Positions 28,220-36,636 of a stretch of DNA of 64,000 nt are shown in pieces (positions within the stretch are counted from its first letter, which is position 1; the number at the start of each line of letters is the position of its first letter). The notes under the pieces are model-generated. The model had not been told where the DNA came from. It did no database searches and saw only the letters and a list, made by a program, of their open reading frames with translations. A program made the position numbers and the translations under genes. Origin of the DNA: Mariprofundus sp. KV (lineage in GTDB: Bacteria; Pseudomonadota; Zetaproteobacteria; Mariprofundales; Mariprofundaceae); the NCBI RefSeq assembly GCF_013387475.1, contig NZ_VWNB01000005.1, positions 62,001 to 126,000 of the forward strand, given 5' to 3'.

Positions 28220-29399
28220 TGTTCGCCCTCGCGCCGAAACCGGAAAACTGTTCATCGACTTTCGCTATCAAGGACAGCGATGCCGGGAACAGACGCTGTT
28301 GGATAATTCCCCTGCAAACCAGCGCCGACTGGAGCTACTGCTGGAGAAAATCGAACAAGACATTTCTGTCGGAATTTTCGATTACGCCGCAACATTTCCG
28401 AATAGTCCTCGCGCAAAAAAGTTTGCACGCGACTCCGAGCAACTGAATGGTGCTCCACTATTCCCGGAATTTGTCGAAGAGTGGTGGCAGGAAAATGCCT
28501 TTCGCTGGAAACGTAGCGGCATTAAGAACATGCAGAGCACACTCGATAAACACCTGCTGCCGATATTTGGTGGAATGGCAGTAAGCCTGATTAGCAAAGG
28601 GGACATTCTGAAATTCAGGGCACATCTGGCTGAACTGCCCGGACGCAGCAACAATAAACTTTCGAACAAGCGCATCAACAACATCATGCAGCCACTGAAA
28701 AGCATTCTGGATGAGGCGGCAGAGCGTTACGGATTTACTTCTCCATTTCGATCCATCAAGCGTCTGCCGATTAACAAACCTGACGTGAACCCGTTCTCTC
28801 TGGCGGAACTGATGAGATTTCTCGATGAGGTACGTCTGGATTTCCACAACTATTACACCACGCGATTTTTTACCGGTTTGCGTACCGGAGAGGTTGATGG
28901 CCTACGCTGGAAGAATGTCGACTTCGAACTCGGACTCATCTATGTGCGTGAGTCCTTTACCTATGGAGAAATGGATACGACCAAAACACCTGGTTCTGAG
29001 CGTGATGTACAAATGTCCACTCTGGTACGCAACGCATTACTTGAGCAGAGGAAGCTCACCATCGGTATCAGCGAGTTTGTATTCTGCAATCGTGATGGCA
29101 GGCAGCTGGATCAGGCCAATGTTACCAAACGAATATGGTATCCCACACTGGCGCGTCTTGGACTGGAAAAACGCCGTCCCTATCAGACCCGGCATACCGC
29201 CGCGACTTTATGGCTGGCAGCAGGAGAAAACCCCGAATGGGTAGCACGCCAGCTTGGTCATTCATCTTCACAGATGCTGTTCCAGACCTATGCCCGTTAC
29301 ATCCCCAATGCGACGCGCCAGGACGGTTCAGCAATCGAATCTCTTATCCAGAAAATAATTCTCTCGGAGGACAATCATGAAGGAACAGATGAAAAGTGA
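28212..29399 (+). CDS. Phage-type site-specific integrase (tyrosine recombinase)
   Basis: About 395 aa. The GTG at 28212 overlaps the AlpA-like stop and gives the expected GSVRPRAETGKLFIDFRY start of the DUF3596 arm-binding domain. A TTG at 28191 is the alternative. The core-binding domain is at about 85-185. The catalytic domain shows FFTGLRTGEVDGLRW (Arg), RHTAATLW, LGHSSSQML and Tyr in QTYARY. Full length. It lies 6.4 kb inside the island, not beside attL, so it may belong to a second, nested or fused element. Confidence 0.88.
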   Translation: MGSVRPRAETGKLFIDFRYQGQRCREQTLLDNSPANQRRLELLLEKIEQDISVGIFDYAATFPNSPRAKKFARDSEQLNGAPLFPEFVEEWWQENAFRWKRSGIKNMQSTLDKHLLPIFGGMAVSLISKGDILKFRAHLAELPGRSNNKLSNKRINNIMQPLKSILDEAAERYGFTSPFRSIKRLPINKPDVNPFSLAELMRFLDEVRLDFHNYYTTRFFTGLRTGEVDGLRWKNVDFELGLIYVRESFTYGEMDTTKTPGSERDVQMSTLVRNALLEQRKLTIGISEFVFCNRDGRQLDQANVTKRIWYPTLARLGLEKRRPYQTRHTAATLWLAAGENPEWVARQLGHSSSQMLFQTYARYIPNATRQDGSAIESLIQKIILSEDNHEGTDEK

Positions 29400-29721
29400 A
29401 ACCTGTCCAACTTGTGGGCATAGAAACATTATCAAGCCAAGCAATGGAATTGTAGAGCAGCGACGCAAGGCAGCCTCATCACTAGCCAACCATCTGGCCT
29501 TCTCACTCAACATCCCAAGAACCAAACAGCTTGTGTTTATTCTCGGCAAAGGAACTGAGCGCGATAACCATGCGGCGGTAGCCCATTGGATAATGGAGAA
29601 GATCGGATACGTTAATAGCTGGCCCTTACCTGCAGACGAAGTCCATGCCCTGATCTCGGATTTGGAGCGTGATTTAAGCGGAATTCTTTCTGACCTGGAC
29701 CATGGAAAGTTTTATGTGTGA
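29377..29721 (+). CDS. Small CxxC protein of unknown function
   Basis: 114 aa. Start ATG has GGAGGA upstream and overlaps the integrase end. The N-terminus carries one CPTCGHRN zinc-knuckle half-site; the rest is helical with no recognised domain. Co-transcribed with integrase and the HD protein by position. Confidence 0.5.
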   Translation: MKEQMKSETCPTCGHRNIIKPSNGIVEQRRKAASSLANHLAFSLNIPRTKQLVFILGKGTERDNHAAVAHWIMEKIGYVNSWPLPADEVHALISDLERDLSGILSDLDHGKFYV

Positions 29722-30373
29722 TAAAGGTATCTGGATCAAAGATATCCATCCGAATTTGTTGTTTCAGGGCTTCTTTCACATGAAGCATGATCACTCCCAA
29801 ATCCTGCTCGCCGATGCAAGCGGAAGCATTCATGCTGACCTTGAAGATCATCGCTATCTTCAAGGGTTATCCGGCAACATCATCTGGGTTTCCGGCCGAG
29901 CCACTACAAGCATAGATGGAGATTCAATTAATATTCTATCCCTCCTTCCAACAGAACGCTGGACAGGAAATCCATTTGCCCTGACTGACCCCAAACTTCC
30001 GGGTTTCAAGCATTCATCCGCGCTCTACCATCACGTTCAGTCAATTCAAGATCAGGATCTGCGCCGACTAGTCGATATATTATTTGCAGATACAGGATTA
30101 ATGCGTGGCTTCATGTCTGCCCCTGCCAGCCTGAAACACCATCACGCATTCCCAGGAGGCTTAGCCAAACATACTCTCGAAACACTGGATATGGCGTCAC
30201 AAATCTGTGCGACTCTCTCTAAAGAAGAACATGCGTTGGTAATTTCCGCCTGTCTTCTTCACGATGCTGGTAAGGCATTCGAATACAGCTGTAATCAGAA
30301 ATATCTCTCACAAAGAGGATACCTTCTGGGTCATGAAATCACCCTTCTGGAATGGCTTTCTATTTCGAACTGA
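29702..30373 (+). CDS. OB-fold plus HD-domain protein, YhaM-like
   Basis: 223 aa. The N-terminal half (about 15-90) looks like a small beta-barrel. The second half has the HD pattern: HHHAFPGGLAKHTLE (about 142) and LLHDAGK (about 185), the metal-binding HD pair. YhaM-type enzymes are 3'-5' exonucleases with the same order of OB and HD, but those are about 310 aa, so this copy lacks part of the C-terminus. The start overlaps the preceding gene by 20 bp; ATG 29714 is an alternative. A nuclease or phosphohydrolase role on the island is inferred. Confidence 0.55.
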   Translation: MESFMCDKGIWIKDIHPNLLFQGFFHMKHDHSQILLADASGSIHADLEDHRYLQGLSGNIIWVSGRATTSIDGDSINILSLLPTERWTGNPFALTDPKLPGFKHSSALYHHVQSIQDQDLRRLVDILFADTGLMRGFMSAPASLKHHHAFPGGLAKHTLETLDMASQICATLSKEEHALVISACLLHDAGKAFEYSCNQKYLSQRGYLLGHEITLLEWLSISN

Positions 30374-30398
30374 ATAAACGAATGAAGTAGGAGTATTC

Positions 30399-30605
30399 AT
30401 GCCAAACAACATCAATATCATCGTTGAAGAAGATGAGGCCCAGCGAATTCTTTGTGCTCTTGAACATTATCGCAGTAAATGTGTTGATCTTTCACTGTCT
30501 CATTCAGACAAAAAATCAAGGGTATGGTTTCGCAAGGAGAGTAAGGTCTTAAACGAACTTTTGACTAAGGTTCAAGCTTTCAGTGGTGGCTTGGACACCC
30601 TTTGA
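30399..30605 (+). CDS. Small hypothetical protein
   Basis: 68 aa, acidic start then helical, with no recognised domain. It follows the HD gene by 25 bp with AGTAGGAG upstream of the ATG. Directly after its stop is a 14-bp hairpin (30607-30634, one mismatch) without T-run. Confidence 0.4.
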   Translation: MPNNINIIVEEDEAQRILCALEHYRSKCVDLSLSHSDKKSRVWFRKESKVLNELLTKVQAFSGGLDTL

Positions 30606-30671
30606 TTCAAAATGCGAAGTACTTCACATTTTGAAACGATGTTTTGAAGGTTAGGTTCAAGGCTAGGCTCG

Positions 30672-30797
30672 TTAGCGTGCATTCTTGATCAATGCGGCTC
30701 CCTCATCTCTGTCATACTTTCCACCATTATGAAACACCTCTAGACATGCCACTGCCATCACGAACGATACCCCCAGTGTGATTAGTAACGTTCTCAT
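30672..30797 (-). CDS. 41-aa single-TM protein, copy 1 of a paralogous pair
   Basis: Starts MRTLLITLGVSFVMAVACLE, one membrane helix, then a short polar tail with GGKYD. Perfect AGGAGGTG ribosome site. About 70% identical by eye to the 40-aa protein at 49340-49462, and the two genes also share upstream sequence including the promoter dyad. Role unknown; size and topology resemble small membrane toxins or regulators of a larger membrane complex. Confidence 0.6.
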   Translation of the reverse strand: MRTLLITLGVSFVMAVACLEVFHNGGKYDRDEGAALIKNAR

Positions 30798-30822
30798 TTT
30801 TTCACCTCCTCGAAACTCAATA

Positions 30823-30851
30823 ATTATATGAGTAAGAAGGACAGAAAGGGT
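30823..30851 (-). promoter_or_regulatory. Dyad-type promoter upstream of the 41-aa TM gene
   Basis: Plus strand GGACAGAAAGGGT (30839-30851); on the gene's strand it is followed after exactly 10 bp by TATAAT (30823-30828). Same layout as at 49488-49516. Confidence 0.6.
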
Positions 30852-30966
30852 CTGGGCCTCGCTCCCCGAGATTGTCGATAAGCTTCACATCGATCTGGTC
30901 AAAGGCTAGTGAGCTGGTTAAATATTTTGCAAACGATCAAGGGTATAATATGAATCAGGAGTCGCC

Positions 30967-31269
30967 ATGATTGAGAAGTTGTTCATCTTTATCGCTATAG
31001 CTACCAGTATCATTGCTTCTGGATTGATTTGGAATGGAACTTTGGATGAACGAGAAGCGGGGTTAGCTACAATTTCAATTGTGATGAACTTTATATTGAT
31101 TGGGGTAGTTCTGTACAAATGGTCTGTTGAAGAGGCAAAAACCTATAGACTAAAATCCTCAGCAGACGAAACTGAAGAGGCGATCGAAGATGCAAGAATG
31201 GGTAATGTTGAGTCATTCTCTAGTATCGCAGACCTGATGAATGATCTTGATTCGAAAAAAGGTTATTGA
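30967..31269 (+). CDS. Small two-TM protein of unknown function
   Basis: 100 aa. Two hydrophobic helices (IFIAIATSIIASGLIW and IVMNFILIGVVLY), then a Lys/Glu-rich cytoplasmic tail. CAGGAG ribosome site. The next gene starts 16 bp after its stop, so a two-gene unit is likely. Confidence 0.5.
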   Translation: MIEKLFIFIAIATSIIASGLIWNGTLDEREAGLATISIVMNFILIGVVLYKWSVEEAKTYRLKSSADETEEAIEDARMGNVESFSSIADLMNDLDSKKGY

Positions 31270-31285
31270 TATTGAGGAGGGATAT

Positions 31286-31456
31286 ATGGAAATAAACCAA
31301 GGAACTGTTGCTCTTGTGATTCTAGCAGTAGTAATGATCTCATTTAAGATTTTTGGTGAGAAACAATACATCAACTCACACAAAGTATGCAGTCAATGTG
31401 ATGAATCAATTAAGATTAAAGCTAATATTTGTAAGCATTGTGGATCTCAGCAATGA
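31286..31456 (+). CDS. Small membrane-anchored zinc-ribbon protein
   Basis: 56 aa from the ATG at 31286 (GAGGAGG upstream). One TM helix (VALVILAVVMISFKIF) and a C-terminal zinc ribbon CSQCDESIKI ... CKHCG. Partner of the two-TM protein by position. Function unknown. Confidence 0.55.
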   Translation: MEINQGTVALVILAVVMISFKIFGEKQYINSHKVCSQCDESIKIKANICKHCGSQQ

Positions 31457-31549
31457 CTGAAAATGTATAAAAATCTCGACTTAGCTTGATAGAGTGCAGA
31501 TTGATTTGTTGGCCAATGAATCGCTATCGTTTCTCTATACACCCCTGAG

Positions 31550-32410
31550 CTAACTGTCCGCATCCGCTCCGGCCTCAAGCAAGAGCCTCTGGCACTCTGT
31601 TCGCTTAAACGCTGTAGCCCATTTTAAGGCAGTGCCGCCCTTATGGCTGACATTTACGTCCGCACCTGCCTCAATCAGCAGTTTAAGACACTCTGCATGC
31701 CCCGCTTCTGCGGACCTCATCAACGGTGTCGCGCCACCGAATGCGTTACTATCGAAATAATTCACATCGGCTCCGGCCTCAATCAGAAGCTTCATACACT
31801 CTACATGGCCATTGATTGCGGCAATCATCACCGCAGGATAAGAAGAGCCGGCGGTAGCATCTACGTCCACGCCACCATCAAGCAATAGCTTCAAGCGCCC
31901 TGCATCGCCATAGCTTACCGTCAGATTCAAGGCCACTGACTTTGCATCCTGGGTGACATTCAGATCTGCACCAGCCTTAATCAGCTCCCACAGACATCCG
32001 CTATGGTTTCTATCTGCAGCGTAGGCAAACGCTGTTCTGCCATCCTTACCCTTGGCATTCACATCGGCTCCAGATTCAATCAGCAATTTAAGGCACTCTG
32101 TATGTCCGTTTCCTGCAGCAACCATCAATGATGTCTTGCCACGCCTGTCGGTAGCATTCACATCTGCACCGGCCTCAATCAACACCCTCAATCGTACTGG
32201 GTCCTCATAATAGAAGTTCACATTACTGCTAGTGCTCAATATTAATGCTGTCTTGCCATCCTCATCTCTGGCATTCGCATCCGCTCCGGCCTTCAGTAAA
32301 CTTTGCATAGCGTCTAGATCGCCGCGTCCAGCCGCTGACAATAAATCCTTGTTCAGCTCTTTTGGCTTTTGATTCCCCATCCCATGATCCTCATTTGAAA
32401 CCTCGGACAT
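31550..32410 (-). CDS. Ankyrin-repeat protein
   Basis: 286 aa made of about eight 33-residue ankyrin repeats (GADVNAxDxxGKTxLxxAAxxGHxECLKLLIEA pattern, split over the chain) from about residue 20 to the end. No signal peptide or TM, so cytosolic; ankyrin repeats bind other proteins. A weak version of the island dyad lies at 32468-32480. Single gene between small hypothetical genes. Confidence 0.85.
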   Translation of the reverse strand: MSEVSNEDHGMGNQKPKELNKDLLSAAGRGDLDAMQSLLKAGADANARDEDGKTALILSTSSNVNFYYEDPVRLRVLIEAGADVNATDRRGKTSLMVAAGNGHTECLKLLIESGADVNAKGKDGRTAFAYAADRNHSGCLWELIKAGADLNVTQDAKSVALNLTVSYGDAGRLKLLLDGGVDVDATAGSSYPAVMIAAINGHVECMKLLIEAGADVNYFDSNAFGGATPLMRSAEAGHAECLKLLIEAGADVNVSHKGGTALKWATAFKRTECQRLLLEAGADADS

Positions 32411-32639
32411 ACACCCCTCTCTCGTTTCTCAACTCCGCCCAGTCTGAAAGAGAACATCCATTAAGATGGACAAAATCTGACTGCAGATGCCTGACACATT
32501 ATCAAAGCCCCATCTAACAGAACGTTCTAAAGGGCAACGCTCCCTTTACCCGCAGGATTCCTGAACCAAAGAACTGAATACACTCCGTCATTAAGTTCAC
32601 TTTCTACCGCCGTTCCATGCCAGAAAAATGAACAGTGGC

Positions 32640-32930
32640 TCAATCATGGGAACTACCACCCCTATAAAATGCCACTACTTCTGGATCGCTTCCCCAGCAT
32701 TCTTTTTCCTTCGCAGTAAGGCAAGACTCATCAACTTTTTGCTTACGAGTAGCCGCCTGCTCTTGCAGTTTATAGTATTCTTTTTCTGCAGATCTCCACG
32801 AAGCAGTACCATCCTTCACATCAGGGTATTGCCCCCGAATCCAATCGGCCGCAGCTTCCTTTCCCTCCCGTCTACATCTTTCTTCCACTTCTTTTCCCGC
32901 TTCAATAGCCAACTTTTTAGATACACCCAT
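32640..32930 (-). CDS. Small hypothetical protein, charged and helical
   Basis: 96 aa, rich in Lys and Glu, with two cysteines late in the chain (SCLTAKEKECWG). No signal peptide or domain recognised. GGGAG ribosome site before the ATG. Confidence 0.45.
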   Translation of the reverse strand: MGVSKKLAIEAGKEVEERCRREGKEAAADWIRGQYPDVKDGTASWRSAEKEYYKLQEQAATRKQKVDESCLTAKEKECWGSDPEVVAFYRGGSSHD

Positions 32931-33157
32931 TACTATCTCCCATCAAATTGAAAATAATCACATCATTTTAAGAAACTGGTGCTGCAGTTTCTAAATGCGG
33001 CATTGACTCAGTATTAATCTTAGATGGCCTATTTCACCTTCGAAAATAGCCTTCTAAGCTCTAATATTACCTGCTTCTAGAGTATTCACTCAACCACTTG
33101 CCTTGGTCCGACCCAGAATTCATGTCCGCAGAATTCAATTCCTATAGCTTGTTAGCA

Positions 33158-36100
33158 TTATCCCGCTGACAGGATCGGACCGAGCAAGATCAGCAACAAC
33201 ACCAGTATCGCCGGAATAAACCTTATATTTAAACGTATCATCCGCTCAAGTGGAACCAACCACCACAAGACGCCAGCACGTATCAACGTGATAAAAAAGA
33301 GTATGATAATGACGGCTATTCTCACAGGAAAAGACTTCTCATCCGCGAGCTTTCTCAGCATCGACAGCGTTTTAAGGTTCATCGCTTCCGCTTCTCTATG
33401 CTTGTTTTGAGCATGAAGCACACGAACCAAAGCAGCCTGATTGCGCACCACATCCTCATGCTTGTCACCTAGAAGCTCACTACTCATAGCCAGCGCTTCT
33501 CGATGAAGCGATTCCGCTTCACTATGCTTGTCCTGAGCATGAAGTGCTAAAGCCAGCCCGGTCAGACTACGCGCCACATCCACATGCTTCTCACCCAGAA
33601 GCTCCCTTAATATCGCCAGCGCTTCTCGATGAAGCGATTCCGCTTCGCTATGCTTGCCCTGAGCATGAAGTACTAAAGCCAGCCCGGTCAGATTAGCCGC
33701 CACATCCACATGCTTCTCACTCAGAAACTCCCTTAATATCGCCAGCGCTTCTCGATGAAGCACTTCCGCTTCGGTATGCTTGCCCTGAACAAGAAGCGTA
33801 TCAGCCAAGGCTCCTAGGCTGCTCGCCACATCCACATGCTTCTCACCCGGCAGCTCCCTAAATATCGCCAGTACTTCTCGATGAAGCACTTCCGCTTCGG
33901 TATGCTTGCCTCGAGCACGAAGTACTAAAGCCAAATTGTGTAGGATGGATGCCACATCCTCATCCTTCTCACCCAGAAGCTCTCTCCGTATTGCCAGAGC
34001 TTCACGATGAAGGCTTTCAGCCTCCCGATAGAATCCGCAAAAGTTGTAGAAATCACCCAATGTACTTCTTAAGTGGCCATCATCATCTTTAAACTGTGTC
34101 TGATAACGCGCCAGCATCTTATGCTGATTACAACCAGCCGCATTCCAGTAACCGAAGAGTTCGATATCTCCATTGTTTCGTTTCTCGAAGAGCAAGAAAA
34201 CATCCAGCTTAGCTAGATAGCCTTGCAATTGCATCTTGCTATCCAGATGGACTAATTGCCATGGTAATTCATCAACCTGACGCTGTGTTGGCTCATCAAG
34301 CTTCTGGAAGTATGCGACTATCTCTTTTCGAGCAGTGTTGAGTTCGATCGATAAAGTTCCTTCTTTATCGGCAAGCGCATATTTCTTCTCCACCGCCTGC
34401 CTGAGCGCATCATGCATAAAACCATAGAGCCCTTCCCGGCCGGCAAGATAGCCGCCCATGCCGAATACGAGGCTTGCCAGATAGATCTGCGGCACATGAT
34501 GACCGGATTCCTCATGGCAGATATCGAGAAGCTCAGCCTCACTCAACCCATAGCGCGCTGCATAGATAAGCGTGAGCACTTCTTTCACATGCGATTTCGT
34601 ATATGTGCTCTCACAACGCTTTAGAACCTTTCCAAACAAATTGACCAGATTCTGTGAGCTGAGATAGTCATCCAGCATTGGCTTGAGCGTATCGTGATTA
34701 GCATCGAGCCTTAGCTCATCAAGAATCACTCTCAGGAAGAGTGGATTGGATGCATGCTTGTGCGAAATTAATGTATCGAGCAGATCCCCCAACCCTTTGT
34801 CTTTCTTGTAGCGTGCCAGATACCCCTCAGCCAAACGCCTGCGATCTACTTCATTCAACGGCTCCACATTCTCAACCGCGCACTTACGTTCTCTGGCTGC
34901 ATCCAAGGTTTCACCGGGTAGCATTGCCATAAGTAGATGACCATGAGTCGGGAATGAATGGATGAATCGCTTTAACTCCCCATCCTTGCCCCTGAGCTGG
35001 TTTACACCATCCAGAGCAACTAGATATGGCGCATCCTTCGGAATTCGCAGCATCCATTCTGCAAACTTGCTATAAATCTCGTTGGTATCCTTTGGAAGAT
35101 CATCTTCGATCTTGAAGTATTCTTTGATCTCACTCATCACGCGTAGCAGAACACCCTCGGCATCCGACTCACCACCAGTGCCTGCGTAATGTTCGATCAC
35201 GAATCCTTCAGGGTTGGATGAACGCCAGCGAGTAACATAATTGGAAACTAGTGCACTCTTTCCTGAGCCCGTATCGCCAGTGATAACTAATGGTATCGGA
35301 TACTCTGCTGAGAAGTGGCTATTAATCTTCTCGAAGATTTTTTCATCAGGGATATAGGCTTCCAGTCGGCTGCTAGCAAATGCAGCATGGAATTTACGCT
35401 CTTTCTCCAGAGCAGAATACTCTTCTCCTTCTGGGAATCGTTCATTGATTACCTTCAGTAGATCATCGCGAATCTGATTACCCAACTCCTCCACTGAGGA
35501 GTAGGTATCAATAGCACCAGCATCATTTTTATGCTCATAGACGTGCCAGTCACCATCTTTCCTACGGATGCGTTCTTTTAGTTCATAGAGCTTCTTGCGC
35601 TTAATTGAATCCTCTTCCTCAAAAAAAACTTCCATCTTTACTGCCGAGTCTTCTGCACTGGCTACATCAAAGAGTTCCTGCGTGAATGCCTTATCGCGGA
35701 AATAAAAGTAGGAGAATTCCTGTTGCTTTTCATTCTCAAGCACACCGTGCATGATCTCCATTGCGGTGACGCTCTCCTGAGCCTCATTCCATTTAGCAAC
35801 CTTAGGTTTTAGATTATCATTACTAATACGAATATGGCAGTCTGTTTCCTGCTCTTCGTCCTTGCGCACAGTTAGTCCATCATCACTCGGACTCCAGCCA
35901 TAACGCTCACCCAGCATGCCGATAAAATAAGGATGGCAGCGATTTATCTCTTCAAGGCATATCTCTACAGCCGCACCTTGTTTTGAATCTTCCTCGTTGA
36001 TCCCCCATTGCAAGTCCACCTCAGTAAAAACGGCTCCACGCTTCTCGCAAAGCTGGCGCAACTCAGGAAAAACATGCGCGTTGAGATATTTTCTCTCTTC

Positions 36101-36184
36101 ACGCATATCCGAGAAAGTTGATGATATGAATACTCGAATCTCACGACTCTCATGCTGACCTTTCCCTTGGTTGTTTTCTGCCAT
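33158..36184 (-). CDS. DUF4062 - NACHT/STAND NTPase - TPR - TM protein, candidate immune sensor
   Basis: 1008 aa. A DUF4062 (TIR-like Rossmann) domain sits at about 14-110 (IRVFISSTFSDM ... GMLGERYGW). It is followed by a linker and an NTPase with Walker A GDTGSGKSA (about 300) and Walker B LVALDGV (about 390). A winged-helix/helical region comes next, then kinesin-light-chain-type TPRs of 42 residues (about 720-930) and two C-terminal TM helices (about 950-1005). This order is that of nephrocystin-3-like/STAND signal NTPases. Bacterial relatives include phage sensors in which the repeat region recognises a trigger, the NTPase oligomerises and the N-terminal domain acts. Third gene of an operon with the PGDYG-like and SLOG-like genes (16 bp gap). 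Terminal TM segments suggest membrane tethering. Function inferred. Confidence 0.75.
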   Translation of the reverse strand: MAENNQGKGQHESREIRVFISSTFSDMREERKYLNAHVFPELRQLCEKRGAVFTEVDLQWGINEEDSKQGAAVEICLEEINRCHPYFIGMLGERYGWSPSDDGLTVRKDEEQETDCHIRISNDNLKPKVAKWNEAQESVTAMEIMHGVLENEKQQEFSYFYFRDKAFTQELFDVASAEDSAVKMEVFFEEEDSIKRKKLYELKERIRRKDGDWHVYEHKNDAGAIDTYSSVEELGNQIRDDLLKVINERFPEGEEYSALEKERKFHAAFASSRLEAYIPDEKIFEKINSHFSAEYPIPLVITGDTGSGKSALVSNYVTRWRSSNPEGFVIEHYAGTGGESDAEGVLLRVMSEIKEYFKIEDDLPKDTNEIYSKFAEWMLRIPKDAPYLVALDGVNQLRGKDGELKRFIHSFPTHGHLLMAMLPGETLDAARERKCAVENVEPLNEVDRRRLAEGYLARYKKDKGLGDLLDTLISHKHASNPLFLRVILDELRLDANHDTLKPMLDDYLSSQNLVNLFGKVLKRCESTYTKSHVKEVLTLIYAARYGLSEAELLDICHEESGHHVPQIYLASLVFGMGGYLAGREGLYGFMHDALRQAVEKKYALADKEGTLSIELNTARKEIVAYFQKLDEPTQRQVDELPWQLVHLDSKMQLQGYLAKLDVFLLFEKRNNGDIELFGYWNAAGCNQHKMLARYQTQFKDDDGHLRSTLGDFYNFCGFYREAESLHREALAIRRELLGEKDEDVASILHNLALVLRARGKHTEAEVLHREVLAIFRELPGEKHVDVASSLGALADTLLVQGKHTEAEVLHREALAILREFLSEKHVDVAANLTGLALVLHAQGKHSEAESLHREALAILRELLGEKHVDVARSLTGLALALHAQDKHSEAESLHREALAMSSELLGDKHEDVVRNQAALVRVLHAQNKHREAEAMNLKTLSMLRKLADEKSFPVRIAVIIILFFITLIRAGVLWWLVPLERMIRLNIRFIPAILVLLLILLGPILSAG
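33390..34025 (-). repeat. 126-bp tandem repeats coding the TPR array
   Basis: Five full 42-codon units and one partial. Units around 33480-33750 are nearly identical at DNA level, showing recent expansion or gene-conversion. Copy number is probably variable between strains. Confidence 0.85.
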
Positions 36185-36200
36185 GATTTTCCCCTAAAGC

Positions 36201-36635
36201 TTATTCGATTATCTGATATGTTTTTTCAAAGATAGATTGGCTGACGATGCCATAATCATCTTTGCCATACTGTAATAGCCAGTCGCCCTGTTTTCCCTCA
36301 AGACGACCTGAACCCCAGTTCACATCCACATAGAACGGCTCCTGCATCTGCAGGGCGTGAACCACGATCGGCTTCTTGGTGTAAGTGCCATTTTCCCCCG
36401 CCCTGATGGGCAATATGGGAGTATAGGTCTCATTGAATCGAGCGCGCTTAATCGGCCAGCGTTCCCCTTCAACGCCGGTCAGAATGGCATCGCCCGCATG
36501 ATAGGAAACATCTCCCTCAAGGGTATTGCAGACCCCATCTTCCGTCGCGAATACAACTCTGACTCCCACAGGCTTTTTCATCACCCTAATCGACCATTCA
36601 GCGTTAATGAGGTCTATCTCATTTCCACACAGCAT
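36201..36635 (-). CDS. PGDYG-like protein in the SLOG/STAND operon
   Basis: 144 aa from the ATG at 36635, one base after the SLOG-like gene's stop (TAAATG), chosen over an upstream start that would overlap it by 71 bp. The C-terminus GDWLLQYGKDDYGIVSQSIFEKTY fits the PGDYG family pattern (DYG then Phe-x-x-T-Tyr) often found next to nucleotide-signalling genes. The N-terminal half has repeated VxxxxGD and RWPIKRARF strands, a small beta domain. No signal or TM. Likely a sensor or adaptor between the two large proteins. Confidence 0.55.
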   Translation of the reverse strand: MLCGNEIDLINAEWSIRVMKKPVGVRVVFATEDGVCNTLEGDVSYHAGDAILTGVEGERWPIKRARFNETYTPILPIRAGENGTYTKKPIVVHALQMQEPFYVDVNWGSGRLEGKQGDWLLQYGKDDYGIVSQSIFEKTYQIIE

Positions 36636-36636
36636 T

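Noticed and set aside
30607-30634. Rho-independent terminator
   Set aside because: A 14-bp hairpin with one mismatch is present, but there is no T-run. Left as a plain dyad in the entry for the preceding gene.
33390-34025. CRISPR array
   Set aside because: The repeats are 126-bp coding units without spacers, in frame with the TPR protein. No cas genes in the window.
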